Shown here: positions 1-7,300 of the stretch, piece after piece
How positions within the stretch are numbered: the first letter of the stretch is position 1
How the letters are laid out: the number at the start of each line of letters is the position of its first letter
Assembly (NCBI GenBank): GCA_020859645.1
Contig: JAJBVU010000222.1
Span: 1-7,788, forward strand
DNA length: 7,788 nt
DNA from: Eubacterium sp.
GTDB taxonomy: Bacteria > Bacillota > Clostridia > Lachnospirales > CAG-274
Direction of reading: 5' to 3'
Program-made: the position numbers and the translations under genes
The notes under the pieces: model-generated
The model's database searches: none
Seen by the model: only the letters and a program-made list of their open reading frames with translations
Told to the model about the DNA's origin: nothing

Positions 1-12
1 ATCATCAACCAC

Positions 13-41
13 TTGATTTTTTTTCGTTCTTGTATCATAAT
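13..41 (+). promoter_or_regulatory. Candidate sigma-A promoter for murC
   Basis: A TTGATT box at 13-18 and a CATAAT box at 36-41 are separated by 17 bases, matching a vegetative promoter at 4/6 and 5/6 positions. Transcription would start near 48, so the inverted repeat at 52-108 would lie at the 5' end of the murC mRNA. A perfect TATAAT at 110-115 is an alternative -10 box, but it has no good -35 and would start transcription almost on the ribosome binding site. The short palindrome TATCAT/ATGATA at 33-48 overlaps the first -10 box and could be an operator. This is inference from consensus only. Confidence 0.4.
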
Positions 42-51
42 AATGATAAAG

Positions 52-108
52 AGAAGGCTTTCCTCTGTATTTGAACTTTGAACACTGTGTTTGAAGAGAC
101 AGCCTTCT
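52..108. repeat. Imperfect inverted repeat upstream of murC
   Basis: AGAAGGCT at 52-59 is the exact reverse complement of AGCCTTCT at 101-108. The pairing continues inward with one mismatch (T60/C100), TC/GA (61-62/98-99), a bulged C63 and TCT/AGA (64-66/95-97), giving about 13 bp around a 28-base loop. The loop contains a second small palindrome, AACAC-T-GTGTT (81-91). No long T-run follows, only TT then TATAAT, so it is not a convincing terminator. It could be a structured 5' leader, a protein-binding site or a leftover repeat. Confidence 0.4.
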
Positions 109-137
109 TTATAATATATAGACTAAGGTGGAAAAAT

Positions 138-1496
138 ATGAACATTAAAAATTATAAAAACATTCACTTTATAGGTATCGGCGGAATAAGCATGTCCGCC
201 CTTGCGGAGATTTTAAACACTTGGGGTCACAATGTCACAGGCTCCGACTTTCAAAAGACAGAAATGACAGAACACCTTCAGAACGTAGGCATAACTGTCT
301 TTTTCGGTCACAGCGAAAAAAATATAACAGACAAAACAGACCTTATAATATACAACGCCGCTATTTCCGAGGACAATCCGGAACGTGCCGAGGGAAAGAG
401 AAGAAACATTCCGGAGCTTGGCAGAGCGGAGCTTATAGGGGAATTAATGAAGGAATACAAGTTTCCCATTTCCGTAGCAGGCACCCACGGCAAAACCACC
501 ACAAGCTCAATGGTTTCCGAGGTGTTTATGGCGGAAGGGCTTGACCCCACTGTTTCCATAGGGGGTATTTTGCCTTCAATTCACTCAAACTACCGTCTCG
601 GAGCTGAGGACTATATTATTTTGGAAACCTGTGAATACAGAGACAGCTTTTTAAGCTTCAACCCCTACGCTTCTATAATCTTAAACATTGACAGAGACCA
701 CACTGACTATTTTAAGTCAATGGAGCAGATGTATAACTCCTTTAATAAATTTATTAACCGCACAAAGGGTTTTATTGTTGTAAACAGTGAAATTCCCAAT
801 CTTGAAACTGCTGTTAAGGACTTTAAGGGGGAAATTATTACCTACGGCGGAAAGGACGCTCAGTGGCAGGCTCAAAATGTTGAAATCATAAAGGGCTGCG
901 GAAGCTTTGACGCCTGCTTTGAGGGTGAAAAACAGCTTCACATAGACCTGTCCGTTCCCGGTGTTCACAATATAAGCAATGCCCTTGCCGTAACCGCCCT
1001 CTGTAAAAAATTCGGCGTAAGCAATGAAGGCATTATTTCAGGCTTAAAGGCTTTTCACGGAACAGGCAGACGCTTTGAAAGAAAGGGCAGTCTGAACGGC
1101 GCTTTAATAGTAGATGACTATGCTCACCACCCAACGGAAATTAAGGCAACCCTTGAAGCCGCAAAGCAAATGGACTGCAAAAGGATTGTTATTGCATTTC
1201 AGCCCCACACCTACACAAGAACAAAAGACCTCTTCGCCGAATTTGTAGACGCTCTTTCACTGGCGGATAAAATTTATCTTTTGGATATTTATGCCGCAAG
1301 AGAAAAAGACCCCGGAGATATTCACTCGAAGGATCTTATGGAAAAGCTTAAGGAAAGAGGAAAGGACGCAAACTACAGCCCAAGCTTTGAGGCTTGTGCG
1401 GAAGAGCTTAAATCGGAGCTTAAGGACGGCGACCTGTTTATAACAATCGGTGCAGGGCCTGTAAACAAGGTAGGGGAAATGCTTTTAGCTAAATAA
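138..1496 (+). CDS. murC: UDP-N-acetylmuramate--L-alanine ligase
   Basis: MurC is a cytoplasmic Mur ligase that uses ATP to join L-alanine to UDP-N-acetylmuramic acid, the first step in building the peptidoglycan stem peptide. The 452-residue product has the usual family length and all three domains. The N-terminal UDP-binding fold has a glycine-rich GIGGISMS at about 13-20. The central ATPase domain has the P-loop GTHGKTT (115-121) and the ETCEYRDSF segment (163-171). The C-terminal domain carries DDYAHHPTEI (326-335), QPHTYTRTKDLF (355-366) and TIGAGPVNK (436-444). The start at 138 is chosen because AAGGTGG (125-131) lies 6 bases upstream. The in-frame ATG at 78 would add 20 residues that are not MurC-like and has no ribosome binding site. 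The reading frame is intact. No obvious intrinsic terminator follows; the next promoter begins 24 bases after the stop. Function is near certain from motifs. Confidence 0.96.
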   Translation: MNIKNYKNIHFIGIGGISMSALAEILNTWGHNVTGSDFQKTEMTEHLQNVGITVFFGHSEKNITDKTDLIIYNAAISEDNPERAEGKRRNIPELGRAELIGELMKEYKFPISVAGTHGKTTTSSMVSEVFMAEGLDPTVSIGGILPSIHSNYRLGAEDYIILETCEYRDSFLSFNPYASIILNIDRDHTDYFKSMEQMYNSFNKFINRTKGFIVVNSEIPNLETAVKDFKGEIITYGGKDAQWQAQNVEIIKGCGSFDACFEGEKQLHIDLSVPGVHNISNALAVTALCKKFGVSNEGIISGLKAFHGTGRRFERKGSLNGALIVDDYAHHPTEIKATLEAAKQMDCKRIVIAFQPHTYTRTKDLFAEFVDALSLADKIYLLDIYAAREKDPGDIHSKDLMEKLKERGKDANYSPSFEACAEELKSELKDGDLFITIGAGPVNKVGEMLLAK

Positions 1497-1519
1497 TAAG
1501 TAAACCCATAAATCCCCTG

Positions 1520-1548
1520 TTACTTTTTAATATAAAATAGTGTATAAT
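1520..1548 (+). promoter_or_regulatory. Sigma-A-like promoter of the small cysteine-protein gene
   Basis: TTACTT (1520-1525) and a perfect TATAAT (1543-1548) are spaced by 17 bases. The -35 match is only partial (TTAC..), but the -10 is consensus. Transcription would begin near 1554, exactly where the hairpin at 1553-1593 begins. The leader to the ATG at 1660 would be about 105 nt, long for an 81-codon gene. Confidence 0.6.
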
Positions 1549-1552
1549 CAAA

Positions 1553-1593
1553 GAGGTTATAGCTGATAGAAACAGTTTATCGGTTATAACCTC
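1553..1593 (+). promoter_or_regulatory. 16-bp stem-loop at the 5' end of the leader
   Basis: The left arm 1553-1568 pairs with 1578-1593 over 16 consecutive positions, with two G-T wobbles (1562/1584 and 1564/1582) and a 9-base loop (1569-1577). It begins 5 bases after the -10 box, so it would form at the extreme 5' end of the transcript, or act as a DNA operator overlapping the start site. No T-run follows on the + strand (CGATTTGCATAAAAAAG), so it is not a murC terminator. CGGTT in its 3' arm (1581-1585) can alternatively pair with AACCG at 1623-1627. Possible roles are an RNA stabiliser, a regulatory leader or an operator; the sequence does not decide. Confidence 0.6.
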
Positions 1594-1659
1594 GATTTGC
1601 ATAAAAAAGATGACAGGGCTTAAACCGCAAAAATCACCTGAGAGGAGAACAAAAAGAAA

Positions 1660-1905
1660 ATGAGAACCTTTAAAACCATAAAAAAGGAGGAATTAATCAG
1701 AGACAGGGTATTCTGCAACAGCTGCGGAAGGGAAATTCCCTCAGTAGGCACTGACAGCCGAGACCACTATTTTTCGGCAGACAAAAAATGGGGCTACGGC
1801 TCAGCCTTTGACGGAGAAAGCCACAGCTTCGACCTTTGTGAAGAGTGTTACCGCCGAATAATCTCCGATTTCAAGATCCCTCCAAATGAAAACCCTCACG
1901 ATTAA
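1660..1905 (+). CDS. Small four-cysteine (zinc-ribbon-like) protein, function unknown
   Basis: I do not recognise a named family. The 81-residue product has no signal peptide or membrane segment and should be cytoplasmic. Two CxxC knuckles, C19/C22 (CNSCGRE) and C60/C63 (LCEECY), are separated by 37 residues, the pattern of a small zinc-binding ribbon. Between them is an aromatic and polar stretch (DHYFSADKKWGYGSAFDGE, 35-53), and the C-terminus has FKIPP (71-75). Binding of zinc is inferred from cysteine spacing. Support for a real gene comes from AGAGGAG (1641-1647) upstream of the ATG (spacing of 12 is rather long), its own promoter, a structured leader, and a strong terminator 22 bases after the stop. 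It is therefore monocistronic and separate from murC and lonB. Its role (nucleic-acid binding, a metal-responsive factor or other) cannot be read from the sequence. Confidence 0.75.
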   Translation: MRTFKTIKKEELIRDRVFCNSCGREIPSVGTDSRDHYFSADKKWGYGSAFDGESHSFDLCEECYRRIISDFKIPPNENPHD

Positions 1906-1926
1906 CAATTAACATTGACGCTTCTT

Positions 1927-1961
1927 AAAACTGCCGTTTTATTTTCGGCAGTTTTTCTTTT
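1927..1961 (+). terminator. Intrinsic terminator after the small cysteine-protein gene
   Basis: AAAACTGCCG (1927-1936) and CGGCAGTTTT (1946-1955) form a perfect 10-bp stem around the loop TTTTATTTT, followed by a T-rich tail to 1961. The A-run on the 5' side means it could also end transcription arriving from the other strand. It separates the small gene from lonB. Confidence 0.9.
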
Positions 1962-1965
1962 GAAG

Positions 1966-1995
1966 GAATTAATTTACAATAAATGGGCAATAATT
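1966..1995 (+). promoter_or_regulatory. Candidate forespore-type (sigma-F/G) promoter of lonB
   Basis: GGCAATAATT at 1986-1995 fits every defined position of the sigma-F-type -10 consensus GGnnAnAMTw. GAATT (1966-1970) lies 15 bases upstream and fits GwATA at 4 of 5 positions. The start would be near 2002, giving a leader of about 36 nt with a good ribosome binding site. Known biology is consistent: Bacillus subtilis lonB is expressed in the forespore under sigma-F. A vegetative reading is also possible from TATAAT at 2000-2005, but the nearest -35-like box (TTTACA, 1973-1978) is 21 bases away, too far for a good match. This is inference from short consensus strings. Confidence 0.35.
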
Positions 1996-2037
1996 CCAAT
2001 ATAATATTTTTCAAAAAATTATACGGAGGAATTAAAA

Positions 2038-3657
2038 ATGCTCAACCTAAGTACATTATTAATTATATCTCAGCTTATTTTCAGCATAACAGCCATAGCT
2101 TATTTTGCAAATTCCATAAAAAACCACCGTTCAAGCGTAAAAACAATACGCCTAAGCTCCGAAAAGGAGAGAATGGAGCTTCAAAAGCTCAGAAGCATAA
2201 GCCTGACCGAACCCCTTTCGGAAAAAGCCCGTCCCAAAAAAATAGAAGAAATAGTAGGTCAGGAAAAGGGCATTGAAGCCCTGAGAGCCGCTTTAATGGG
2301 CGAAAACCCTCAGCACGTCATAATCTACGGCCCTCCGGGGGTAGGCAAAACTGCCGCTTCACGTCTTATTCTTGAAGAAGCAAAGCACTCCGCAAGCTCC
2401 CCCTTTAAGTCGGACGCACCCTTTGTAGAGCTTGACTCGGCTATTCTTCAGTTTGACGAAAGAAACATTGCCGACCCTCTTATGGGCTCTGTTCACGACC
2501 CTATTTATCAGGGGGCAGGGGCTTACGGCTCAGCAGGCGTCCCCAGACCTAAGCCCGGAGCAGTCACAAAAGCTCATGGCGGCATACTTTTTTTGGACGA
2601 AATAGGAGAGCTTCACCCCTATCAGCTTAACCGCCTTCTCAAGGTTTTGGAGGACAGAAAGGTGTTTTTAACAAGCTCCTATTATTCCCCCGACGATGAA
2701 AATACACCGCCATATATTCACGATGTTTTCAGAAACGGTCTGCCTGCAGATTTCCGTCTTGTAGGGGCAACAACAAAGTCGCCGAGAGACATTCCCGAAG
2801 CACTGAGAAGCCGCTGCAGAGAGGTTTTCTTTAACCCTTTAACTCCCGAACAGGTGGAGAAAATTGCCGCAGGCTCATGTGTCAAAGCAGGCTTAAGCTA
2901 TGAAGAGGCTGTTCCCTCGCTGGTGTCGGAATACTGCGAAAACGGCAGAAACACGGTTAATATAATTCAGACTGCGGCGTCTGTTGCAAGGCTTAACGGC
3001 AGAAAAACCATTAAGAAAGACGATATTTTAAAGGTGGCTGATTTTGCAAGGTTCAGCCCTGTTTACAGACAAAGTCTCTGTGAGGGAATCGGCATAACAA
3101 ACGGCTTGGCTGTCACAGGGGGCGGTTCGGGCTGCGTTCTGCCTGTTGAAGCAGTCTGCACTGAGGGAAGCGGCAGGCTTAACATTACCGGAGTTGTGGA
3201 AAGAGAAGAGCTTAACTCCCCTACCGGCAAAATTATCAGAAAAGGCACTGCTTACGCCTCGGCTGAAAATGCCCTGACGGTTCTCAACACTGTTTTGGGG
3301 GTTGACACTTCAAGCTCAGACTTTCATATAAACTTTCCGGGCGGAGTTCCCATAGACGGACCTTCAGCGGGAATTGCCATTCTCTGCGCCCTTTATTCCG
3401 CCGCATTAAACACACCCTTAAACCCCAAAACCGTTATGACAGGGGAGCTTGGCATAAAGGGCGGCGTTCTGCCTGTAGGGGGCGTAGAAGAAAAGCTGAG
3501 AGCCGCCGTTACCGCCGGAGCAGAAACAGCCCTTATACCCAAGGACTGCTATGCCCCTAAGTTTGATGCTTTGCCCATAAATATCATTAAGGTAAGCTCT
3601 GTGGAGGAGGTAATAAAAACAGCCTTCCCTTCAAAGCTGACAGACAAAATTGCTTAA
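2038..3657 (+). CDS. lonB: Membrane-anchored ATP-dependent protease LonB
   Basis: This is an AAA+ serine protease of the Lon family that unfolds and degrades proteins, here probably at the cytoplasmic face of the membrane. The 539-residue protein opens with one hydrophobic segment (about 6-25) followed by a basic, helical linker. The AAA+ module shows Walker A GPPGVGKT (98-105), Walker B ILFLDE (183-188), a sensor-like VGATT (242-246) and arginines in LRSRC (256-260). The C-terminal Lon protease domain has the catalytic serine in DGPSAG (S443) and the lysine in GGVEEK (K486). Their 43-residue spacing equals that of E. coli Lon S679/K722. It lacks the large N-terminal substrate domain of LonA, and the length is close to Bacillus LonB. 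CGGAGGA (2024-2030), 7 bases before the ATG, fixes the start. No clear terminator follows; readthrough would meet the T-box terminator. A sporulation role is inferred from the family and the candidate promoter. Confidence 0.93.
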   Translation: MLNLSTLLIISQLIFSITAIAYFANSIKNHRSSVKTIRLSSEKERMELQKLRSISLTEPLSEKARPKKIEEIVGQEKGIEALRAALMGENPQHVIIYGPPGVGKTAASRLILEEAKHSASSPFKSDAPFVELDSAILQFDERNIADPLMGSVHDPIYQGAGAYGSAGVPRPKPGAVTKAHGGILFLDEIGELHPYQLNRLLKVLEDRKVFLTSSYYSPDDENTPPYIHDVFRNGLPADFRLVGATTKSPRDIPEALRSRCREVFFNPLTPEQVEKIAAGSCVKAGLSYEEAVPSLVSEYCENGRNTVNIIQTAASVARLNGRKTIKKDDILKVADFARFSPVYRQSLCEGIGITNGLAVTGGGSGCVLPVEAVCTEGSGRLNITGVVEREELNSPTGKIIRKGTAYASAENALTVLNTVLGVDTSSSDFHINFPGGVPIDGPSAGIAILCALYSAALNTPLNPKTVMTGELGIKGGVLPVGGVEEKLRAAVTAGAETALIPKDCYAPKFDALPINIIKVSSVEEVIKTAFPSKLTDKIA

Positions 3658-3688
3658 GGCAAATCTTCAAAAAAATTTTCAAAAACCC

Positions 3689-3717
3689 TTTACAAATGAT
3701 ATTTTTTTAGATATAAT
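3689..3717 (+). promoter_or_regulatory. Sigma-A promoter of the ileS T-box leader
   Basis: TTTACA (3689-3694) and TATAAT (3712-3717) are spaced by exactly 17 bases, a near-consensus vegetative promoter. Transcription should start near 3724, only about 67 bases after the lonB stop. The -10 lies inside the small palindrome GATAT-A-ATATC. Confidence 0.85.
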
Positions 3718-3723
3718 ATCTTC

Positions 3724-4007
3724 ATATTGTTAAACGCATTGATAAGGAAAGAACAGGGATAAGACCTATAGAAACGATGATAAGTCACGTTTCATTTCAG
3801 AGAGTTCGGGTAAGGTGTGAGCCGAACGGCAGTTATCCTATGTTAAATCACCTTTTAGCGGCAGACCGAAAATCATTAAGACCAGTAGGCTCTGACGGCG
3901 GCGTCCGTTATTACCCACACAAAGAGAGTTCGGCTTCTTTGCCGAATTAATTCAGGTGGTACCGCGGAAAACCATAGCCTTTCGTCCTGTAAACGATGGG
4001 CTTTTTT
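3724..4007 (+). promoter_or_regulatory. T-box leader (tRNA-Ile-sensing) of ileS
   Basis: T-box RNAs bind a specific tRNA and permit readthrough only when it is uncharged, raising synthetase expression during amino-acid starvation. The hallmark T-box sequence is AGGTGGTACCGCGG at 3954-3967. Its TGGT (3957-3960) would pair with the NCCA end of a tRNA with discriminator A, as in tRNA-Ile. Stem I is visible: GGATAA (3757-3762) pairs with TTATCC (3833-3838), and AGAGAG (3799-3804) precedes TTCGG/CCGAA (3805-3809/3822-3826) around the GGTGTGAG-type apical loop. A Stem III-like hairpin is TGACGG/CCGTTA (3893-3898/3905-3910). Before the T-box a hairpin TTCGGC/GCCGAA (3929-3934/3941-3946) forms. The specifier is probably ATC at 3847-3849, followed by A; ATC at 3835-3837 is also possible. 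Either reads isoleucine, in agreement with the gene downstream. The specifier loop is not textbook. Confidence 0.93.
3976..4007 (+). terminator. Regulated T-box terminator
   Basis: AGCCTTTCGT (3976-3985) pairs with ACGATGGGCT (3993-4002) with one T-G wobble and one T-T mismatch, around the loop CCTGTAA. Six T residues follow (4002-4007). It lies directly after the T-box sequence, as expected for the conditional terminator. It is also the first clear terminator downstream of lonB. Confidence 0.88.
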
Positions 4008-4009
4008 AT

Positions 4010-4344
4010 TGCAAAAGCGTTCTCAATGGACAAGCAGATATGCAAACTTGTTTGCATAGATGGTTGGACATTAGAGAACCTCACCGATATGAGTAAGCAG
4101 CCATTTTCCGTAGGAAAATGAGCGGATTACGAATGTCGGCGGCGATTGTGAGAGTGCGTCATACTTGTCTATGTGCATTAATTTCTGTGCGAACACAGAA
4201 ACAGGATGCTTTGCGGTAGTGTTCCTTATTCGTTGAAAACCTTAGTTTTCAACGAGAGAGGAGCAGCAGCGAACAAAGTCTTGTTTTCGTATTTATACGG
4301 AAACAAACGTGCGAAGCTTGGTGCGACGAGCAATCGGCTTTTGC
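4010..4344. repeat. Hairpin-rich palindromic insertion element in the ileS leader
   Basis: About 335 bases separate the T-box terminator from the ileS translation start region. They are bounded by GCAAAAGC (4011-4018) and its reverse complement GCTTTTGC (4337-4344). TTAT occurs on each side (4006-4009 and 4345-4348), possibly a target duplication, though the left copy sits one base off and the sequence is A/T-rich. Inside are five hairpins. H1 spans 4019-4079 and includes TATGCAAAC/GTTTGCATA. H2 is CATTTTCC/GGAAAATG (4102-4120). H3 is TTTCTGTG/CACAGAAA (4182-4201). H4 is an 11-bp perfect stem (4230-4240/4245-4255). H5 is an 11-bp stem with one wobble (4281-4291/4296-4306). No transposase is encoded, so a MITE-like or other interspersed repeat is the best guess; a structured RNA domain is the alternative. 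It would be transcribed as part of the leader. Confidence 0.6.
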
Positions 4345-4396
4345 TTATACGTATGGTATAGTAATAGATTAAAACATTAATATAGGAGGCAAAATT

Positions 4397-7300
4397 ATGT
4401 ACAACAAGGTCACAACAAATCTTGACTTTGCCGCAAGAGAAAAAGACGTCCTTGAATTTTGGAAGAAAAACGATATTTTCAAAAAAAGCATTGAGCAGAG
4501 AGAGGGCTGCCCGGAATTTACATTTTATGACGGACCGCCTACAGCTAACGGAAAGCCCCACATCGGTCATATTCTGACACGTGTAATCAAAGACATTATT
4601 CCCCGTTACCGTACTATGAAGGGCTGTCACGTTTTGAGAAAAGCCGGCTGGGACACTCACGGTCTGCCTGTTGAGCTTGAAATCGAAAGAGAATTAGGCA
4701 TAAGCGGCAAGCCCCAAATTGAAGAATACGGCGTTGAGCCTTTCATTAAAAAGTGCAAGTCATCAGTGTTTAAGTATGAAACACTGTGGCGCAATATGTC
4801 AGACAGAGTAGGCTTCTGGGCTGATATGGACAACCCCTACGTAACCTATCACAACACATATATTGAATCCATTTGGTGGGCTCTTAAGAAAATTTGGGAT
4901 AAGGGTCTCCTTTATAAGGGTCACAAAATCGTTCCCTACTGCCCCCGCTGCGGAACTGCCCTTTCATCCCACGAGGTTGCTCAGGGCTACAAAAACGTAA
5001 AGGAAACATCGGTTATTGCACGCTTTAAGTGCGTGGATATTCCCGACTGTTCATTCTTAGCATGGACAACCACCCCCTGGACACTGCCCTCAAACGTGGC
5101 TCTCTGTGTAAACCCCAAAGAGACATATGTAAAGGTTTCTTCAAAAGGCGAAAACTTCATTATGGCTGAAGCTCTTGTTAAAACAATTTTAGGCGAAGAA
5201 GCCCAAATTGTTGAGTCTTATGTAGGCAAGGATTTGGAGGGCAGCCGCTATGAGCCTCTTTTCGACTACGTAAAGGACAGCCTTGAAAAGCCTGCTTATT
5301 ATGTAACCTGCGACGGCTATGTAACTCTTACAGACGGTACGGGTATCGTTCATATTGCTCCGGCCTTCGGTGAGGACGACGCTAAGGTAGGCAAAAACTA
5401 TGATCTTCCCTTCGTTCAGCTTGTAGACGAACAGGGCTGCTTCACAAAAGAGGTTACAGACCTTGCAGGAGTTTTCGTTAAAGACGGCGACCCCAAAATT
5501 ATCGAGAAATTAAAGGAAAGCGGAAAGCTCTTTGCCGCTCTTCCCTTTGAGCATGATTACCCCTTCTGCTGGCGCTGCGACACACCTTTGCTTTACTACG
5601 CAAGAGACACATGGTTTATTGCTATGACAAAGGTTAAGGATCAGCTTCTTAAGAATAACGAAACCGTAAACTGGATTCCCGACAACATAAAGCACGGCCG
5701 TTTCGGCAACTTCCTTGAAAACGTAATCGACTGGGGCTTAAGCCGTGAGCGTTATTGGGGAACACCCCTTCCCATTTGGGAATGTGAATGCGGTCACCGC
5801 CACGCAATCGGCAGTATTGAAGAGCTTAAGTCAATGTCTGATGACTGCCCCGAGGATATTGAGCTTCATAAGCCCTATATCGACAATGTACATCTTAAAT
5901 GCCCCAAGTGCGGCGGAAAAATGACAAGGGTAAGCGAGGTTATCGACTGTTGGTTCGACTCAGGCTCAATGCCCTTTGCGCAGCTTCACTATCCCTTTGA
6001 AAATAAGGATCTTTTCGAGAAGCACTTCCCGGCTAACTTCATTTCAGAAGCTGTTGACCAAACAAGAGGCTGGTTCTACACACTTATGGCTATTTCAACC
6101 CTTATTTTCGACAAGGCGCCCTTCGAAAACTGTATCGTTTTGGGGCTTGTTCAGGATAAGGACGGCAGAAAAATGTCTAAGCACTTAGGCAATGTTGTTG
6201 ACCCCTGGGAGGTTTTGGATAATCAGGGTGCAGACGCAGTCCGCTGGTATTTCTATACAAACTCCAACCCCTGGCTGCCCTCACGTTTCTACGAAAAGGC
6301 AGTAAACGAAGCACAGCGTAAGTTTATGGGTACATTCTGGAACACATACGCTTTCTTCGTTCTCTACGCAAACATTGACAGCTTCAACCCCAAGGACTAC
6401 ACCTTTGAATATGACAAGCTTGCAATAATCGACAAGTGGATAATCTCAAAGCTTAACACACTTATTCAGTATGTTGATAAGAGCCTTGACGCATATAAAA
6501 TCACAGAGTCTGCTAGAGCATTAAACGCCTTTGTAGACGACCTTTCAAACTGGTATGTACGCCGCAGCCGTGAGCGTTTCTGGGGAAAGGGTATGCCTCA
6601 GGACAAGGTCAACGCATATATGACACTTTACACTGTTTTGACAGAGCTTGCTAAGCTTTCAGCTCCCTTTGTTCCCTTTATGGCAGAGGAAATTTATCAA
6701 AACCTTGTTGTGAATGTGGATAAGTCCGCACCTGAGTCAATTCACCTTTGCGACTTCCCTGTAGCCGATGAAAGCCTTATTAACAAAGACCTTGAGGCTT
6801 CTATGGACGAGGTTCTCTCTGTTGTTATTGCCGGAAGAGCCGCAAGAAACTCAGCCAACATCAAAAACCGTCAGCCTATCGGAAAGATGTATGTTAAGGC
6901 TTCGAACGCTTTAGACGATATTTACAAAGAAATCATTACAGACGAGCTTAATGTTAAGGAATGTGAGTTTACAGACGATGTAAGCGCATTCACTTCATAC
7001 ACATTTAAGCCCCAGCTTCGTACACTGGGCAGAAAATACGGAAAGCTTATTCCCAAAATCAGCGAATATTTGAGAAACGCAGACGGCTCAGCCCTTATGC
7101 AGACTCTCAAGTCTCAGGGAACAATCAGCTTTACTGTTGATGACACAGAGGTTACTCTTGCCGAAGAGGATCTTCTTATTGATACAGCCAAGAAAGAAGG
7201 CTTTGTTTCCGAAACAGACAAGCAGACAACAGTTGTTTTGGACACAAACCTTTCCGACGAGCTTATTGACGAGGGCTTCGTAAGAGAAATTATCTCTAAG

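Noticed and set aside
1..38. Possible start of a divergent gene on the - strand (ATG at 38-36, reading MIQERKKIKWLM off the left edge).
   Set aside because: Only 12 codons visible, no Shine-Dalgarno sequence upstream of it; too little to call.
78..137. ATG at 78 as a longer start for murC.
   Set aside because: It adds 20 residues not typical of MurC and has no ribosome binding site, whereas ATG 138 has AAGGTGG at the right distance.
2038..3657. Assignment as LonA or as a plain AAA+/magnesium-chelatase-like ATPase.
   Set aside because: The Lon protease dyad S443/K486 is present, and the N-terminus is a single membrane segment rather than the large LonA substrate domain.
4342..4370. A second promoter just before ileS (TTGCTT at 4342-4347, TAGATT at 4365-4370, 17 bp).
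   Set aside because: Matches only 3/6 and 4/6 positions in A/T-rich sequence; not above chance.
4226..4660. 144-codon open frame on the - strand.
   Set aside because: Its first 88 codons are antisense to ileS, the rest lies in the hairpin element, and there is no ribosome binding site or recognisable motif; treated as a shadow.
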